In this document: positions 23,079-32,640 of the stretch, piece by piece
Position numbering within the stretch: the stretch's first letter is position 1
Layout of the letters: each line of letters starts with the position of its first letter
Assembly: GCA_963556495.2 (NCBI GenBank)
Contig: OY747710.1
Coordinates: 38,797,000 to 38,860,999 of the forward strand
Length of the DNA stretch: 64,000 bases
DNA from: Valencia hispanica
Taxonomy: Eukaryota > Chordata > Actinopteri > Cyprinodontiformes > Valenciidae
Direction: 5' to 3'
Notes under the pieces: model-generated
Databases searched by the model: none
What the model was told of the DNA's origin: nothing
What the model saw: only the letters and a program-made list of their open reading frames with translations
Program-made: the position numbers and the translations under genes

Positions 23079-23826
23079 CAGCGCCTTGCAAGAGGACAGG
23101 TATGCCCAAAAAAATCTGAATATTATGAAAAAGTTCAATACTTTTTTTTTCACTCCTTTCAGACAGTGAAACTTATAGGTTATATAGAGTTATTACACAG
23201 AGTATTTTTGTAGTTCTGCTGGTTATGGCTTAGAGATAAAGAAAAAGCCAAGATTCAGTGTCACAGACAATTAGAATATTGTGTATTATTTATATATTGG
23301 ACACTCACCAATACCATAACCAGCTAATTAACTCAAAACACCTGCAAAGGTTCCCTGGGCCTCTAAATGGTCTTTCGGCCAGGATCAGTAGGATACACAT
23401 TAATGCTGACTGGACAGATGTCCTGAAGACAGACAATGACACTCTTCACAAGGAGGGTAAGTCACAAAAAGTTATTCCTAAAGAAGCTGGTTGTTCGGAG
23501 TGCTGTATCCAAGCATATTCATAGACTGTTGAGTGGAAGGAAAAATATGTTAGGAAGAGTTGTGGTTAGGAAAAAGTGCACCATCAACTTGGATAACCGC
23601 AGTATTGAGAGGATTATCAAACCTAATGTTTTCAAGAATTTGGGGGAGCTTCACAAGCAGGGGCTCGGCCAGCGTGTCAAGAGCCTCTGCACGCAGACGA
23701 ATTCTACGCATTGGCTACAATTGTCGCATTTCTCATGTCAAGCCACTCCTGAACCAAAGTCGACGTCAGAAGTGTCTTACCTGGGCTAAAGAGAAAAACA
23801 ACAGGACTGTTGCTCTGCGGTCCGAC
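23079..23826 (+). mobile_element. Tc1-like transposon, left half (interrupted)
   Basis: The element opens with CAGCGCCTTGCAAGAGGAC after a TA, then the AATCTGAATATTATGAAAAAG arm. The decayed transposase N-terminal part reads CTCTTCACAAGGAGGGTAAG, AAGCTGGTTGTTCGGAG and GGATAACCGCAGTATTGAGAG, up to GGGCTAAAGAGAAAAACAAC and GTTGCTCTGCGGTCCGAC. There it stops abruptly at 23,826 and resumes at 27,035. The ORF is frameshifted several times. Confidence 0.75.
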
Positions 23827-24039
23827 CATAGACTGTATATTACTGGACGAAGCCTCAGTGACGTCACCCATTGGTTTCTGAAGAGCAAAAATGAAGCCAA
23901 ATGGGCTGTTTCTATCTTGTCTGTGTCACGCGTTTCATCACTCCCAGAAAATACAAAAATGGGCAAAGAGGTGGAGCTGAGAGTGGAGCTGAGAGTGGCG
24001 CTGTGAGGGCGGGGGCGGATGATTGACACTCTGAGCCGA

Positions 24040-24115
24040 TGTAGCCCGGAGCTAGCTGAAGCTAACTGACGCTAAGTGAAGCTAGCGGAAGCTAACGGAG
24101 GTTAGCGGGCGCCTT
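24040..24115. repeat. Degenerate GCTAGC/GCTAAC-rich short repeat
   Basis: Repeated short motifs (GAGCTAGCTGAAGCTAAC, then GACGCTAAGTGAAGC) lie inside the insertion's left arm. Related GCTAGCCACCGTTAGCCGCC text occurs inverted near 26,672 in the right arm. Confidence 0.6.
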
Positions 24116-24594
24116 TAGCCTGAAAGCCGCAGTAGAGCAACTCTGCTACCCTCCTCCATCCAGGCTGTAAATGCAATATTTAATCGGTAAGTTAACATTT
24201 AAATTGAAATAATTTCTTCAAATGAAATGATCATTAACTTAATGCAAGTTTTCAATAATATTTTTAACTTAGTTATTAATAGTGTATGATATCTATTTAG
24301 TCTATGCATGAGATACATGATCAAGCTAAGTTAGTAAGGATAGTTCACATATTTATATTATTTGTATTTACCCTAATTGTTAGTGATTGTACTACCATGT
24401 AGGATCTCCCAGTTAAAAAAACTGTTCCCACAGCTATTGTAGATTAGCAACATCTAATATGACTAATTTCGATCCTAGTCAATTCTGCAATGTATGAATT
24501 TTACTAATCATTTATTGAGGTCTGGGAAGGGATAAGTTGCACTTTTAGTAAGACACTTGTGTTTCTTTTTATAGATTTTGTTTACCAGGTCACA

Positions 24595-25195
24595 ATGGTT
24601 GCATGCCTTTCCTCCACAACAGCCAAACAAAGCAGAAAATGTAAGTACCTGTCTCCATCACTTCATGTAGAATTTTAATAGTATTATACTTTCAACCGAT
24701 AAGCCACACCTGTGCAACTGCCATTCATTATGCTAGTTTTTTTATCCATAGCCATTTGGATCATTGGAGACAGCTATGTCTGACATAGTTCTGAGAGAGC
24801 TGAAGAAACCATCGGAGGAAACCTCGGCCTCCCAGACGTCCGTATCTCCTGGTTTGGCTGGGGGGGCTGAGGTGGAAAGGAGGAAGAGCAGCTCTAGATG
24901 TCCTCATCATCAGCTGTGGTGGAGATGACATGGGGGCGGTCAGCAGTGTCCAGTTGGTGAACATGATGATGGAGGACCTGCACCAGCTTTACCTTCTCCA
25001 CTCTCAGATGTCCATCATCCTCTCCTCCATCACCCAAAGGCGTTGATAGAGGGCAGGTGTAAACCCAGCAAAAATAGAAAAGGCCAGCAGGTTTGTCAAC
25101 AGTGTTATGGGTTCTTTTATTCCTAGTTTAAATGCTGCCATCTTTATGCATCCTCACATTAGACATGACAGTCCTTTTGAAATATTGATGTTAAA
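24595..25195 (+). pseudogene. SGNH/GDSL-hydrolase-like ORF of the insertion, decayed
   Basis: The ATG at 24,595 (MVACLSSTTAKQSRK) runs to a donor GTAAGTAC at 24,641. A 111-bp intron ends TTTATCCATAG (24,751), and joining gives ...K-S-IWIIGDSYV. IIGDSYV resembles the SGNH block I (Gly-Asp-Ser nucleophile). After a TGA at 24,781 the frame continues with NLGLPDVRISWFGWGG. A one-base loss in a G-run (about 24,860) shifts it to VLIISCGGDDMGAVSS, a degenerate GGND-like block III, then VQLVNMMMEDLHQLYLLHSQ. A TGA-TAG pair at 25,044-25,049 precedes GVNPAKIEKARRFVNSVMGS and the HPHIRHDSP phrase. The final D-x-x-H block is not seen. No enzymatic product is possible now. Which transposon group carries this ORF I do not know. 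Confidence 0.6.
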
Positions 25196-25296
25196 CCAAA
25201 AAGTATAATTATAATCCTGATTGTTATGTCTAATGTGTTGTTGGTGTAGTTTTTTTATTTCAACAATTACATCTGTTGCCATAACACTGTTGACAA
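25093..25296. repeat. Long imperfect inverted repeat in SGNH 3' region
   Basis: TTGTCAACAGTGTTATGG (25,093-25,110) has an exact 18-bp reverse complement near 25,279-25,296. Inside these arms, CACATTAGACAT near 25,155 pairs with ATGTCTAATGTG near 25,226. The left arm is coding, so the right arm is an inverted duplicate of ORF pieces. Confidence 0.75.
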
Positions 25297-26129
25297 CTCT
25301 GTCCCTCCTCCTCCCCCCAACCCCATTTTACTGTACATAAGTCTCTTTTATCTTTCTGGCCCCCCTTGTTTTTTTATCTGTGTCCCTTTCTTTTATAGAA
25401 TCTTGTGTTTTAAAAAAATAAATGTTTTATTCTCTATAATGACTGAGAATTTTTTCAACAGTATATAACAAGGGGAAAAAATAAAACAAAGTAATAAATC
25501 AGCCAACTGCATTTTTGAATTTGATAAATTCCTTCAACATCTCAATATTAAAATAAACCTTGGTGTCTGCAATATTACAAAGCTATATCATACTACTTAT
25601 GCGGCTACAAAACTATGATTTTATTTTTTTCCTGAAATGGAAACATCTGTGTGAAAGAAAAACAAACTTCATTCATTTGTTGTTTATTTAATCAAAACAA
25701 AAAATGGACAGCACATAACGATATGAAAGAAGTGGCATTAAAGATGATGCACATATAATGTTAAGTACTTCTCCTTATGATCTTCCTGTAGTTTTATGTG
25801 ATTGATATAATCTGTAAGGAAAAAAACAACAATGTATATTAAAAACTTAAAATTTCAACATTGCCCGTCTTAGTTGGAAACCCACTCACCACAACAAGGC
25901 AAACGGGCTGTAAACAAATTAACACACAGACATAACACTTATGGGTGTATATATAAAAGTACAACAATGAAGGTGAATCCCATATGACAGCATATCAGAA
26001 ATGGTTAATGCCTTAACTGACAACTCTTATTAATTTTTAAAAAGTAAAAAATCTCTGACAACAAAATACGAAATATATCTGGAGTTAGTTGGGGAAAAAA
26101 TGATTTTGTGTGTGTACCAGCACGTTATT

Positions 26130-26160
26130 TTATTTATATATATATATATATGTATATGTG

Positions 26161-26191
<31 letters not shown>

Positions 26192-26214
26192 ACCAGCACG
26201 TTATTTTATATATA

Positions 26215-26245
<31 letters not shown>
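26130..26245. repeat. (TA)n/(TG)n microsatellite
   Basis: TA and TG runs are interrupted by two copies of GTACCAGCACGTTATTTTAT (about 26,115 and 26,191), so a unit of about 75 bp is itself duplicated. Confidence 0.85.
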
Positions 26246-26246
<1 letters not shown>

Positions 26247-26376
26247 CTCAACAAAAATATAAACGCAACACCTTTGTTTCTGCTCCCATTTTTCATGAGA
26301 TGGACTTAAAAATCTAAAATTAATTCCAGATACACAATATTACCATTTCTCTCAAACGTTTATATTTTTGTTGAGT
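26246..26376. mobile_element. 131-bp palindromic MITE in TA-rich DNA
   Basis: ACTCAACAAAAATATAAACG at the left is mirrored by CGTTTATATTTTTGTTGAGT at the right, a 20-bp perfect terminal inverted repeat flanked by TA. It matches a widespread Tc1/mariner-type miniature element of fish. The ORFs reading through it are spurious. Confidence 0.85.
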
Positions 26377-26386
26377 GTATATATAA

Positions 26387-26466
<80 letters not shown>

Positions 26467-26470
26467 AACA
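26377..26470. repeat. (TG)n(TA)n(CA)n microsatellite
   Basis: TG units, then more than 20 TA units, then CACACACAAACACA. This is self-complementary at its ends. Confidence 0.9.
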
Positions 26471-26640
26471 CATTGTGTGTGTCTTGACCGCGAAGCGATC
26501 AATACGTTATTTTGACATTGAAATGAGCACAACTCAATAATTTTGTCAAATAAAATCATGAAGCCCCATCTGCCCATGGCTTTTACTAAAACTATGTGAA
26601 GTTTGAATAAATCAACATGTAAAGTAAATAAATAAATAAA

Positions 26641-26652
26641 GGGGGGGGGGGG
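26641..26652 (+). repeat. Poly-G tract (G12)
   Basis: Twelve G after an AAATAAATAAATAAA tract, just left of the inverted CATAGACTG copy. Confidence 0.85.
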
Positions 26653-27034
26653 AGCAGTCTATGGCAGCAAGCTGCTAGCCACCGTTAGCCGCCAGCCTTA
26701 GCGGTGACGGCTCATCCAAGACCTGTCAATCAAAAGGACACGCCCCTAATTATTCATAATTTCAAGATTAAATTATTATTAAATTAAATTATGAGTTAGA
26801 AAAAAATTCACCCCCTTCAGAGTTGTCATGACGATAAACCTGACCTAATAAACCTAAAATGGTTTTTTGAGGCTGTAAACATGTTTATTTCTGCTGTGAA
26901 GTTGGCCTTTCTAACATGGGAGTCAATGGGAAATTGCTCCTTTCTGGAGCCAGCCCCCAGCGGATGAGGGGTGAACTGCAATTTTTGTTACTTCCGGGAT
27001 GGCCTCAATTCTGAGCGGCGGAGTTTGCCCCTTG

Positions 27035-27900
27035 GGTCCGACGTTATCTTTTCAGATGAAAGTACCGTTTGCACTTCATTTCAAGGTCTCAGAGTCTGGA
27101 GGAATAGTGGAGAGGGACTGAGGCCATGTCCACATGGAAATGAGACCAGGCGTAGTAGCAAAGATATTTAATCGAATAGGTGTCTCATACACAAGGAGCC
27201 GGCGTTTCAGGACACCATAAACGATCATGTTTGAAACCGGGTTCCAGAGTGGAGACATCTCTCAACACCGGCTCAGTTATCTCCGCGATTATAAGCTCTC
27301 CGACATTTATTTTGAGTGGATGATGTTGTCGACCCATTCCTAAATTTAAGGCACATGCGCAACTCTGTGATAAAGTCAACAAATGTGGCACCGTACAGTG
27401 TTGCGGTCCTGATATTATGGATCCTAGAATACAATTTACTTGAAGTCCTGTGAAGTTTCCACAATTAGTGATGATTTGAGGTGCCTTATCATCTGCTGGT
27501 GTTGGTCCACTGGGTTTTATAAAGTTCACAGTCAGCATAGCTGTCTACCAGGACATTTTAGAGCACTTCTTGCTTCTTTCTGCTGACAGGTTTTATGGAG
27601 ATGCTGATTTCATTTTCCAGCAGGATCTTGCACCTCACCATGGTGTTACTGTGCATTATTGGCCAGCAAACTGGCCTGACTTGAACCGCATAGAGAATCT
27701 ATTGTCAAGAGGAAAATGAGACACCAGACCCAGCAATACAGATGACCTGAGGGCTGCTGTCAAAGCAACCTGGGCTTCTATTACACCTCAGCAGAACCAC
27801 AGGCTGATGGCCTCCATGCCACAGCGCATTGATGCAGAAATACATGCAAAAAGAAGCCCAACCAAGTATTGAGTGCACAGAAATGTACAAAGCTTAGAGA
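27035..27900 (+). mobile_element. Tc1-like transposon, right half
   Basis: It resumes at GTTATCTTTTCAGATGAAAG (the first catalytic Asp region) and continues through CAGAGTCTGGAGGAATAGTG. After a second insertion it goes on with CTTGAAGTCCTGTGAAG, GGTGTTGGTCCACTG, GATTTCATTTTCCAGCAGGA, AACCGCATAGAGAATC (catalytic Glu) and CCATGCCACAGCGCATTGATG, ending at the stop after ACCAAGTATTGAGTG near 27,870. 3' UTR-like text continues to about 28,060. It is inactive: split and frameshifted. Confidence 0.75.
27117..27424. mobile_element. MITE-like insertion in the Tc1 right half
   Basis: The Tc1 phrase breaks after GTGGAGAGGGA and resumes at TAGAATACAATTTACTTG (about 27,425). The insert starts GAGGCCATGTCCACATGG and contains GGCGTTTCAGGACACC and a GAAACCGGGTTCCAGAG phrase typical of a hAT-type fish MITE. 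It carries no ORF. Confidence 0.5.
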
Positions 27901-28084
27901 AGCCTGACGTTTCAGTTTAAAATCTCCTTTAATCCTGATCTAATGTAATATTAAAATTTTCTAAGACACTGGATTTTGGACTTTCATCTATAAGGTGTAA
28001 TCATTAAAATGACAAGAAATAAAGGCTTGTAATATTTACTCTATACATAAAAAAATGTATACATGAGTTTCGCTTTCTGAAGAT

Positions 28085-28925
28085 TGACATTTTTTTTTTT
28101 TCTTTCAAAATTCGAATTCTTTGAGTGGTAATTGTATTTATACCCTTTTAAACTTTTTCACATGTTCTCATTCGAACCGACTTCAACTGATACAGATTAG
28201 GTATGTACAGGTCCTTCTCAAAAGATTAGCATATTATGATAAAGTTCATTATTTTCCATAATGTAATGATAAAAATTAAACTTTCATATATTTTAGATTC
28301 ATTGCACACCAACTGAAATATTTCAGGTCTTTTATTGTTTTAAAACTGATGATTTTGGCATACAGCTCATGAAAACCCAAAATTCCTATTTCTAAAAATT
28401 AGCATATCATGAAAAGGTTCTCTAAACGAGCTATTAACTTTATCATCTGAATCAACTAATTAACTCTAAACACCTGCAAAAGATTCCTGAGGCTTTTAAA
28501 AACTCCCACCCTGGTTCATTACTCAAAACCGCAATCATGGGTAAGACTGCCGACCTGACTGCTGCCCAGAAGGCCATCATTGACACCCTCAAGCAAGAGG
28601 GTAAGACACAGAAAGAAATTTCTGAACGAATAGGCTGTTCCCAGAGTGCTGTATCAAGGCACCTCAGTGGGAAGTCTGTGGGAAGGAAAAAGTGTGGCAG
28701 AAAATTTATTTATATATTTATTTCAGAGGAGTTGACAAGAGGGTGGAGATTCATCTTCCAGCGGAACAAGAAGCACAAACACACAGCCAGAGTGACAACA
28801 AAATGGTGTAGATCAAAGCATATAAATGTGTTAGAATAGCACAGTTAAAGTCCAGACCCAAGTCAAATCATATGCTCCTTCCACCTCACAATTACACGCC
28901 GTTTTGTGTCGATCCATCCCAAAAC
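28085..28925 (+). mobile_element. Two Tc1 families interleaved
   Basis: Left flank text (TATACCCTTTTAAACTTTTTC near 28,140) belongs to the CAGTGCCTTGCA family. From 28,208, preceded by TA, CAGGTCCTTCTCAAAAGATT starts a second family. Its transposase begins with ATG at 28,537 (MGKTADLTAAQKAIIDTLKQ, then IGCSQSAVSRHLSGKSVG, a helix-turn-helix). It stops matching near 28,700, where first-family text returns (CAAACACACAGCCAGAG, then ATATAAATGTGTTAGAATAG) and ends with a terminal-repeat-like TTTTGTGTCGATCCATCCC near 28,905. The best reading is insertion of a now-truncated copy into an older one. Confidence 0.65.
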
Positions 28926-31419
28926 TTCAAGGGGTATCGATTTATTTAGCAGTGCGATGTTTTTAGATTTAATAGAGTATTGGAGGAAATGATGCTGTAG
29001 ACCTAGATTAATACAATTGATCAGATTTTACAGAACTTACATCATGGTTCCCATGTCTGCCACCGTGTTCCGATTTCTTACTGCTGAACGCAGATAACTT
29101 AAAGCTGTGAGAACTGGAGGTTAAATCCAAATGATTAATGTTTAGTTTCTACACTCTTCACATTAATGGTTACCCTACACACAGTCATAATTTTACCCAG
29201 TGGCATAATTCTTGAGTTTTGAGGTCACCTGCTTACTGTTACTTAAGAAAATGAAAGTACTGACACTGAGGTCCCAAAAGATGGCATCCAGTCAAGGGCA
29301 CACTCTAAGGTTTCAGATAAACAGTTTGTTTTCATCTAATACAGTAGAGCTATGTACTTGCTTGTGTGATTAAAAGCTCCACTTTAATCCAGTTTTCTGT
29401 TTCAAATAGAAGCCTTATTTCTCCTCATTTTGAAAGCATATGACAGTTGTTATTGTTGCTAAATTCCCTCATTACAGTGAATTATTTACCTTTTCACATG
29501 TGGCCATTCATTCTGAGAGTTTGTTTGTGGGGCCGTGGAGCAGCACGGTGGGGGTCTGCCAGTCTCTGAGCAGGGAGCCCGTCCAGATCCTTTTAATTAA
29601 GACCTAGTTTTTATTCACTTGATTAATCAGTGAAATCAGGGAACGGTGGTGGGAGGCTGCACACAGATTTGTCAAATTGTCCCTTTAAGGAAACCTGTGC
29701 ACATGTTTGCATTTTGCCAATGAGCTGGAATTAGCATTTTGAACTAAATTGGTCACTTTTTCACCAAAGCGAGCTGTCTGACCTCAGACCAAGGCTTAAA
29801 GCAATGCGCACAGGTGCCAGGCATGGGATTTAAATACGGGGGGGATTTGTGTCGCTATTTAGAACAGCAAATATAAAAAAATAAAAAAGGTCCACCCATA
29901 GCAGAGGCCTTTTCTTTGTATGGATATTTAAAAACTTAGGCTTGTTGAGTGACTGTCAAAACTCTACATGCTCCTGTTAAAAGGGTAGCTTTTTATAACG
30001 TAAAAATCATCATTCTTCACATGTACTTTGCTCAAAAAGGCTATTTCTTTTTTCTTTGTCATTATAATAACTATCACCAATAAGTCTGATACCACTGAAA
30101 AGCCTGTTTATTTCCCTTTAAATGCTGCCACATCTGCAAGGACATGCTTTTAAGTGTTTTGCAGCAGAGTTGAATATCTGTGCCCTTTCCTAGTCCTCCC
30201 TGCCAGGCTAAAGAGCTTTGGTAACGTTAGGATTCTATCCCACAGCAGTGTATAACCAAGCTGGTGATTAGCATGAGGAGTAGGTTCCACAACTGGGGCC
30301 CCTGTTTGTCAAATAAACAAATTGGTAAGTTGAAAATATGCTTTGTTTCTTGAAACCTCAACGATTCAATCAAATACACTACATCAAAAAGGAGTCGAAA
30401 TAGGAATCAGTTGTCTGGCATTGATAGGGAGGTTTTTGCACATGTTTTCACGGTTAGAACCCACATACTACACTTTACTGTTCAGCTGCAGTTTCCTTAG
30501 AAACGTGGCACCATTTGAAGGGGAAAAAACAGGTTTTCCAACAGAACAAGATTTATTGCAAAGATGCATTGTTGCAACAAAGACAAAATCAACCAAACAC
30601 AATTTCTTTTGTGCAAGGTTTATCGTTTTACTTGTGCATTGTACAGCTTAACTGACCCCCTCCCCACAACAATCTGTTGGATCAAAACACTTAAACTAAT
30701 ACTTTGTCTACATTTCTTCTGCCCTGCCCTGGATTTAGTTCTGGACTCGGGCCAAGCCTTTCTAAAACTAAAACTTTTACTTTCATTTTCTGTTATACCA
30801 GGTGCCCTGATCTGACATATATGGAAAGAGTTGTACCATTCTGGTATCGGTCAAAATGAATAAAAACAAGTATATTTTTAATATGAATATACAATTACAT
30901 TAAGTAGTACACAAAATGTGGGCATTTTTATGACTGTTTTACCTTCATAATCCATGGACATTCCTTTCTATAAATAAAGGTAGACTGATACTCAATGCTA
31001 CATGAGCAAATCAGTTCTTTATGAGCAGGAAATGACAAAATGACCATCTGTAGATACAAAGTAGGGGTACAAAGAGCCACTTGGAAACTTAAATCATAAC
31101 TCACACAAGGCCTCAACAAAGCACAAGAAGTCAACTAGTCTCTTTAAAGAACTGTCTCAGGCAAGAAATTGAAACAGGGCAAAAGGTCTAAAAAAAAAAG
31201 TAAAATCGTTTTGCAGTCTTGAGACAGCATTCCAGTTGACAACAACCTTTAACTCTGAACATTTCCTTTACTTGCTTTAGAGGAACTGCTATGCTATACT
31301 ATCTAGCACTTAATTATACAGAAGAGCTTAGTAGTTTCTAGAATGATTTCTATTTGCTGATGAGAGAGAGAGTTTTTTTTTTTGGGATGATCCGTTTTCA
31401 TTTCCCAAGCTTCTCACAA
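28926..31419. other. Intronic sequence without recognised gene
   Basis: Mostly AT-rich unique-looking sequence. The stretch 29,330-29,850 is repeat-poor, with TTTTAATTAAGACCTAG and TTGATTAATCAGTGAAATC motifs, and could be regulatory. No exon is seen. Confidence 0.4.
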
Positions 31420-32640
31420 TAGTTTACCAGAATTTGGCCCATTCCTCCCGACAGAACTGCTGTAACCGATTCAGGTGTGCAGGCTGTCGTGCTCTCACAC
31501 ACCTTTTATCGACCCACAAAGTGTTAGGGTCGTTAGGTGTTTGTGTTTACAGTTTTCATCTTTCTTGTCTTTTTATGTTTTTTCCTTCCAATACATTTTC
31601 TCCTTCTTCCCTGTTTTACCCTCAGGTGTTTGTACTTTGAGTTTATCTTGTTTTTGGGTCATTCCTTACTTATTTAATTGGATCGTATCTCAGTTACTCC
31701 TATGTTGGTCTTCTTGTCTATGTTAGGTTCTGTAGCTACCTCTACTCTTATTGTTTTGATCTTTTAGTAGTTATTTCTTTATCTCATCCTTTACTTCTGT
31801 TAGCCTTGCTTTACTTTATTCTTCTCATTAGGATTATTATCCTCTGATTTGAGTTCCTTTTACCCAATATATGTTCTCCCTCTGTTCTGGCTGTTTGTTC
31901 CCTCTGCTCTGTTTTTCGCCTGGATTTTCACTCATGCCTTCCCTGCCATTTGTTCGTGATAGTAACCTGTGAGTTTTTGTAAAAAACTATTTTCTGAATT
32001 AAATACTTTTTTATTACATCTACCAAATCTTAGATTCTGCATTTGGGTCAACCACACACTTTCCTGATACAAAGAGCTTGAGATCCTCACTTTCTCTTGG
32101 CCACTTCAAAACATACGTTTTCGTTGGACGAAGATTTAGGCACCAATCCCTCTTGCAGAAATACACGCCCACAACTTGATTCGTCCAACCCCGTACCTGA
32201 CAGGTAGGATGCTGATCTCAGCCTTGCAAACTGCGTTTTTCTCTCTCCAGATGTAATGAGGATCATTACGGCCACACACCTCAACTGAAGCTCCAACAGA
32301 CCCCTGGACATGTCTCCAAAACCTGGGGTCTTTCTCCCTGAGTGCATTTGCAAGCTGTTATCCTACCTTTTTATTTTGCTTTTGAAGTAATGGCTTCTTT
32401 GTCTCCAGTTGGCCTTTCAGGCCATGTCTGTACAGAAATTGTTAGAAAATGACGCGGTCTAGTGAGCTTCAGCCATCATCTTCAAAAGCACATTTTGAAC
32501 CAAAACCTGTTCATCCATGGGACAGAGAATATGTTCCCTTTTTTAGGAACGATAGGATTTTTGGACATTCCTATTATGTTTTGAACTCAGTGGAAGAACT
32601 TGGCAAATTTAGCCATCGGTAAATAGGACCCAACCATGAA
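31420..32640 (-). mobile_element. Decayed Tc1-like relic interrupted by pyrimidine-rich insert
   Basis: AGAATTTGGCCCATTCCTCC (31,431) and CTGTAACCGATTCAGGTGTG are antisense Tc1 transposase phrases. Similar text returns at about 32,080-32,500 (AATGAGGATCATTACGGCC, AGTAATGGCTTCTTTGTC). Between them about 520 bp (31,516-32,040) is C/T-rich and ends AGATTCTGCATTTGGGTC, resembling the 3' end of a retroposon. Boundaries are approximate. Confidence 0.4.

Larger units (their letters stand above)
23827..27034 (+). mobile_element. 3.2-kb insertion with 8-bp target duplication, carries SGNH-like ORF
   Basis: The insertion splits a Tc1 transposase. GGTCCGAC occurs at 23,819-23,826 and again at 27,035-27,042, and joining across it restores the Tc1 phrase GGTCCGACGTTATCTTTTCAG. 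The left end CATAGACTGTATATTACTGG, then GTGACGTCACCCATTGGTTTC, and the right end (GGAGTCAATGGGAAATTGC near 26,921, CGGCGGAGTTTGCCCCTTG) are familiar teleost repeat termini. An inverted copy of CATAGACTG lies at about 26,658. An 8-bp duplication is typical of hAT transposons, but I see no hAT transposase, so the superfamily is uncertain. It contains a decayed SGNH-like gene, TA/TG microsatellites and a MITE. Confidence 0.75.

Noticed and set aside
26108..26577. ORFs rich in Ile/Tyr/Cys/Val
   Set aside because: They are translated TA/TG/CA microsatellites.
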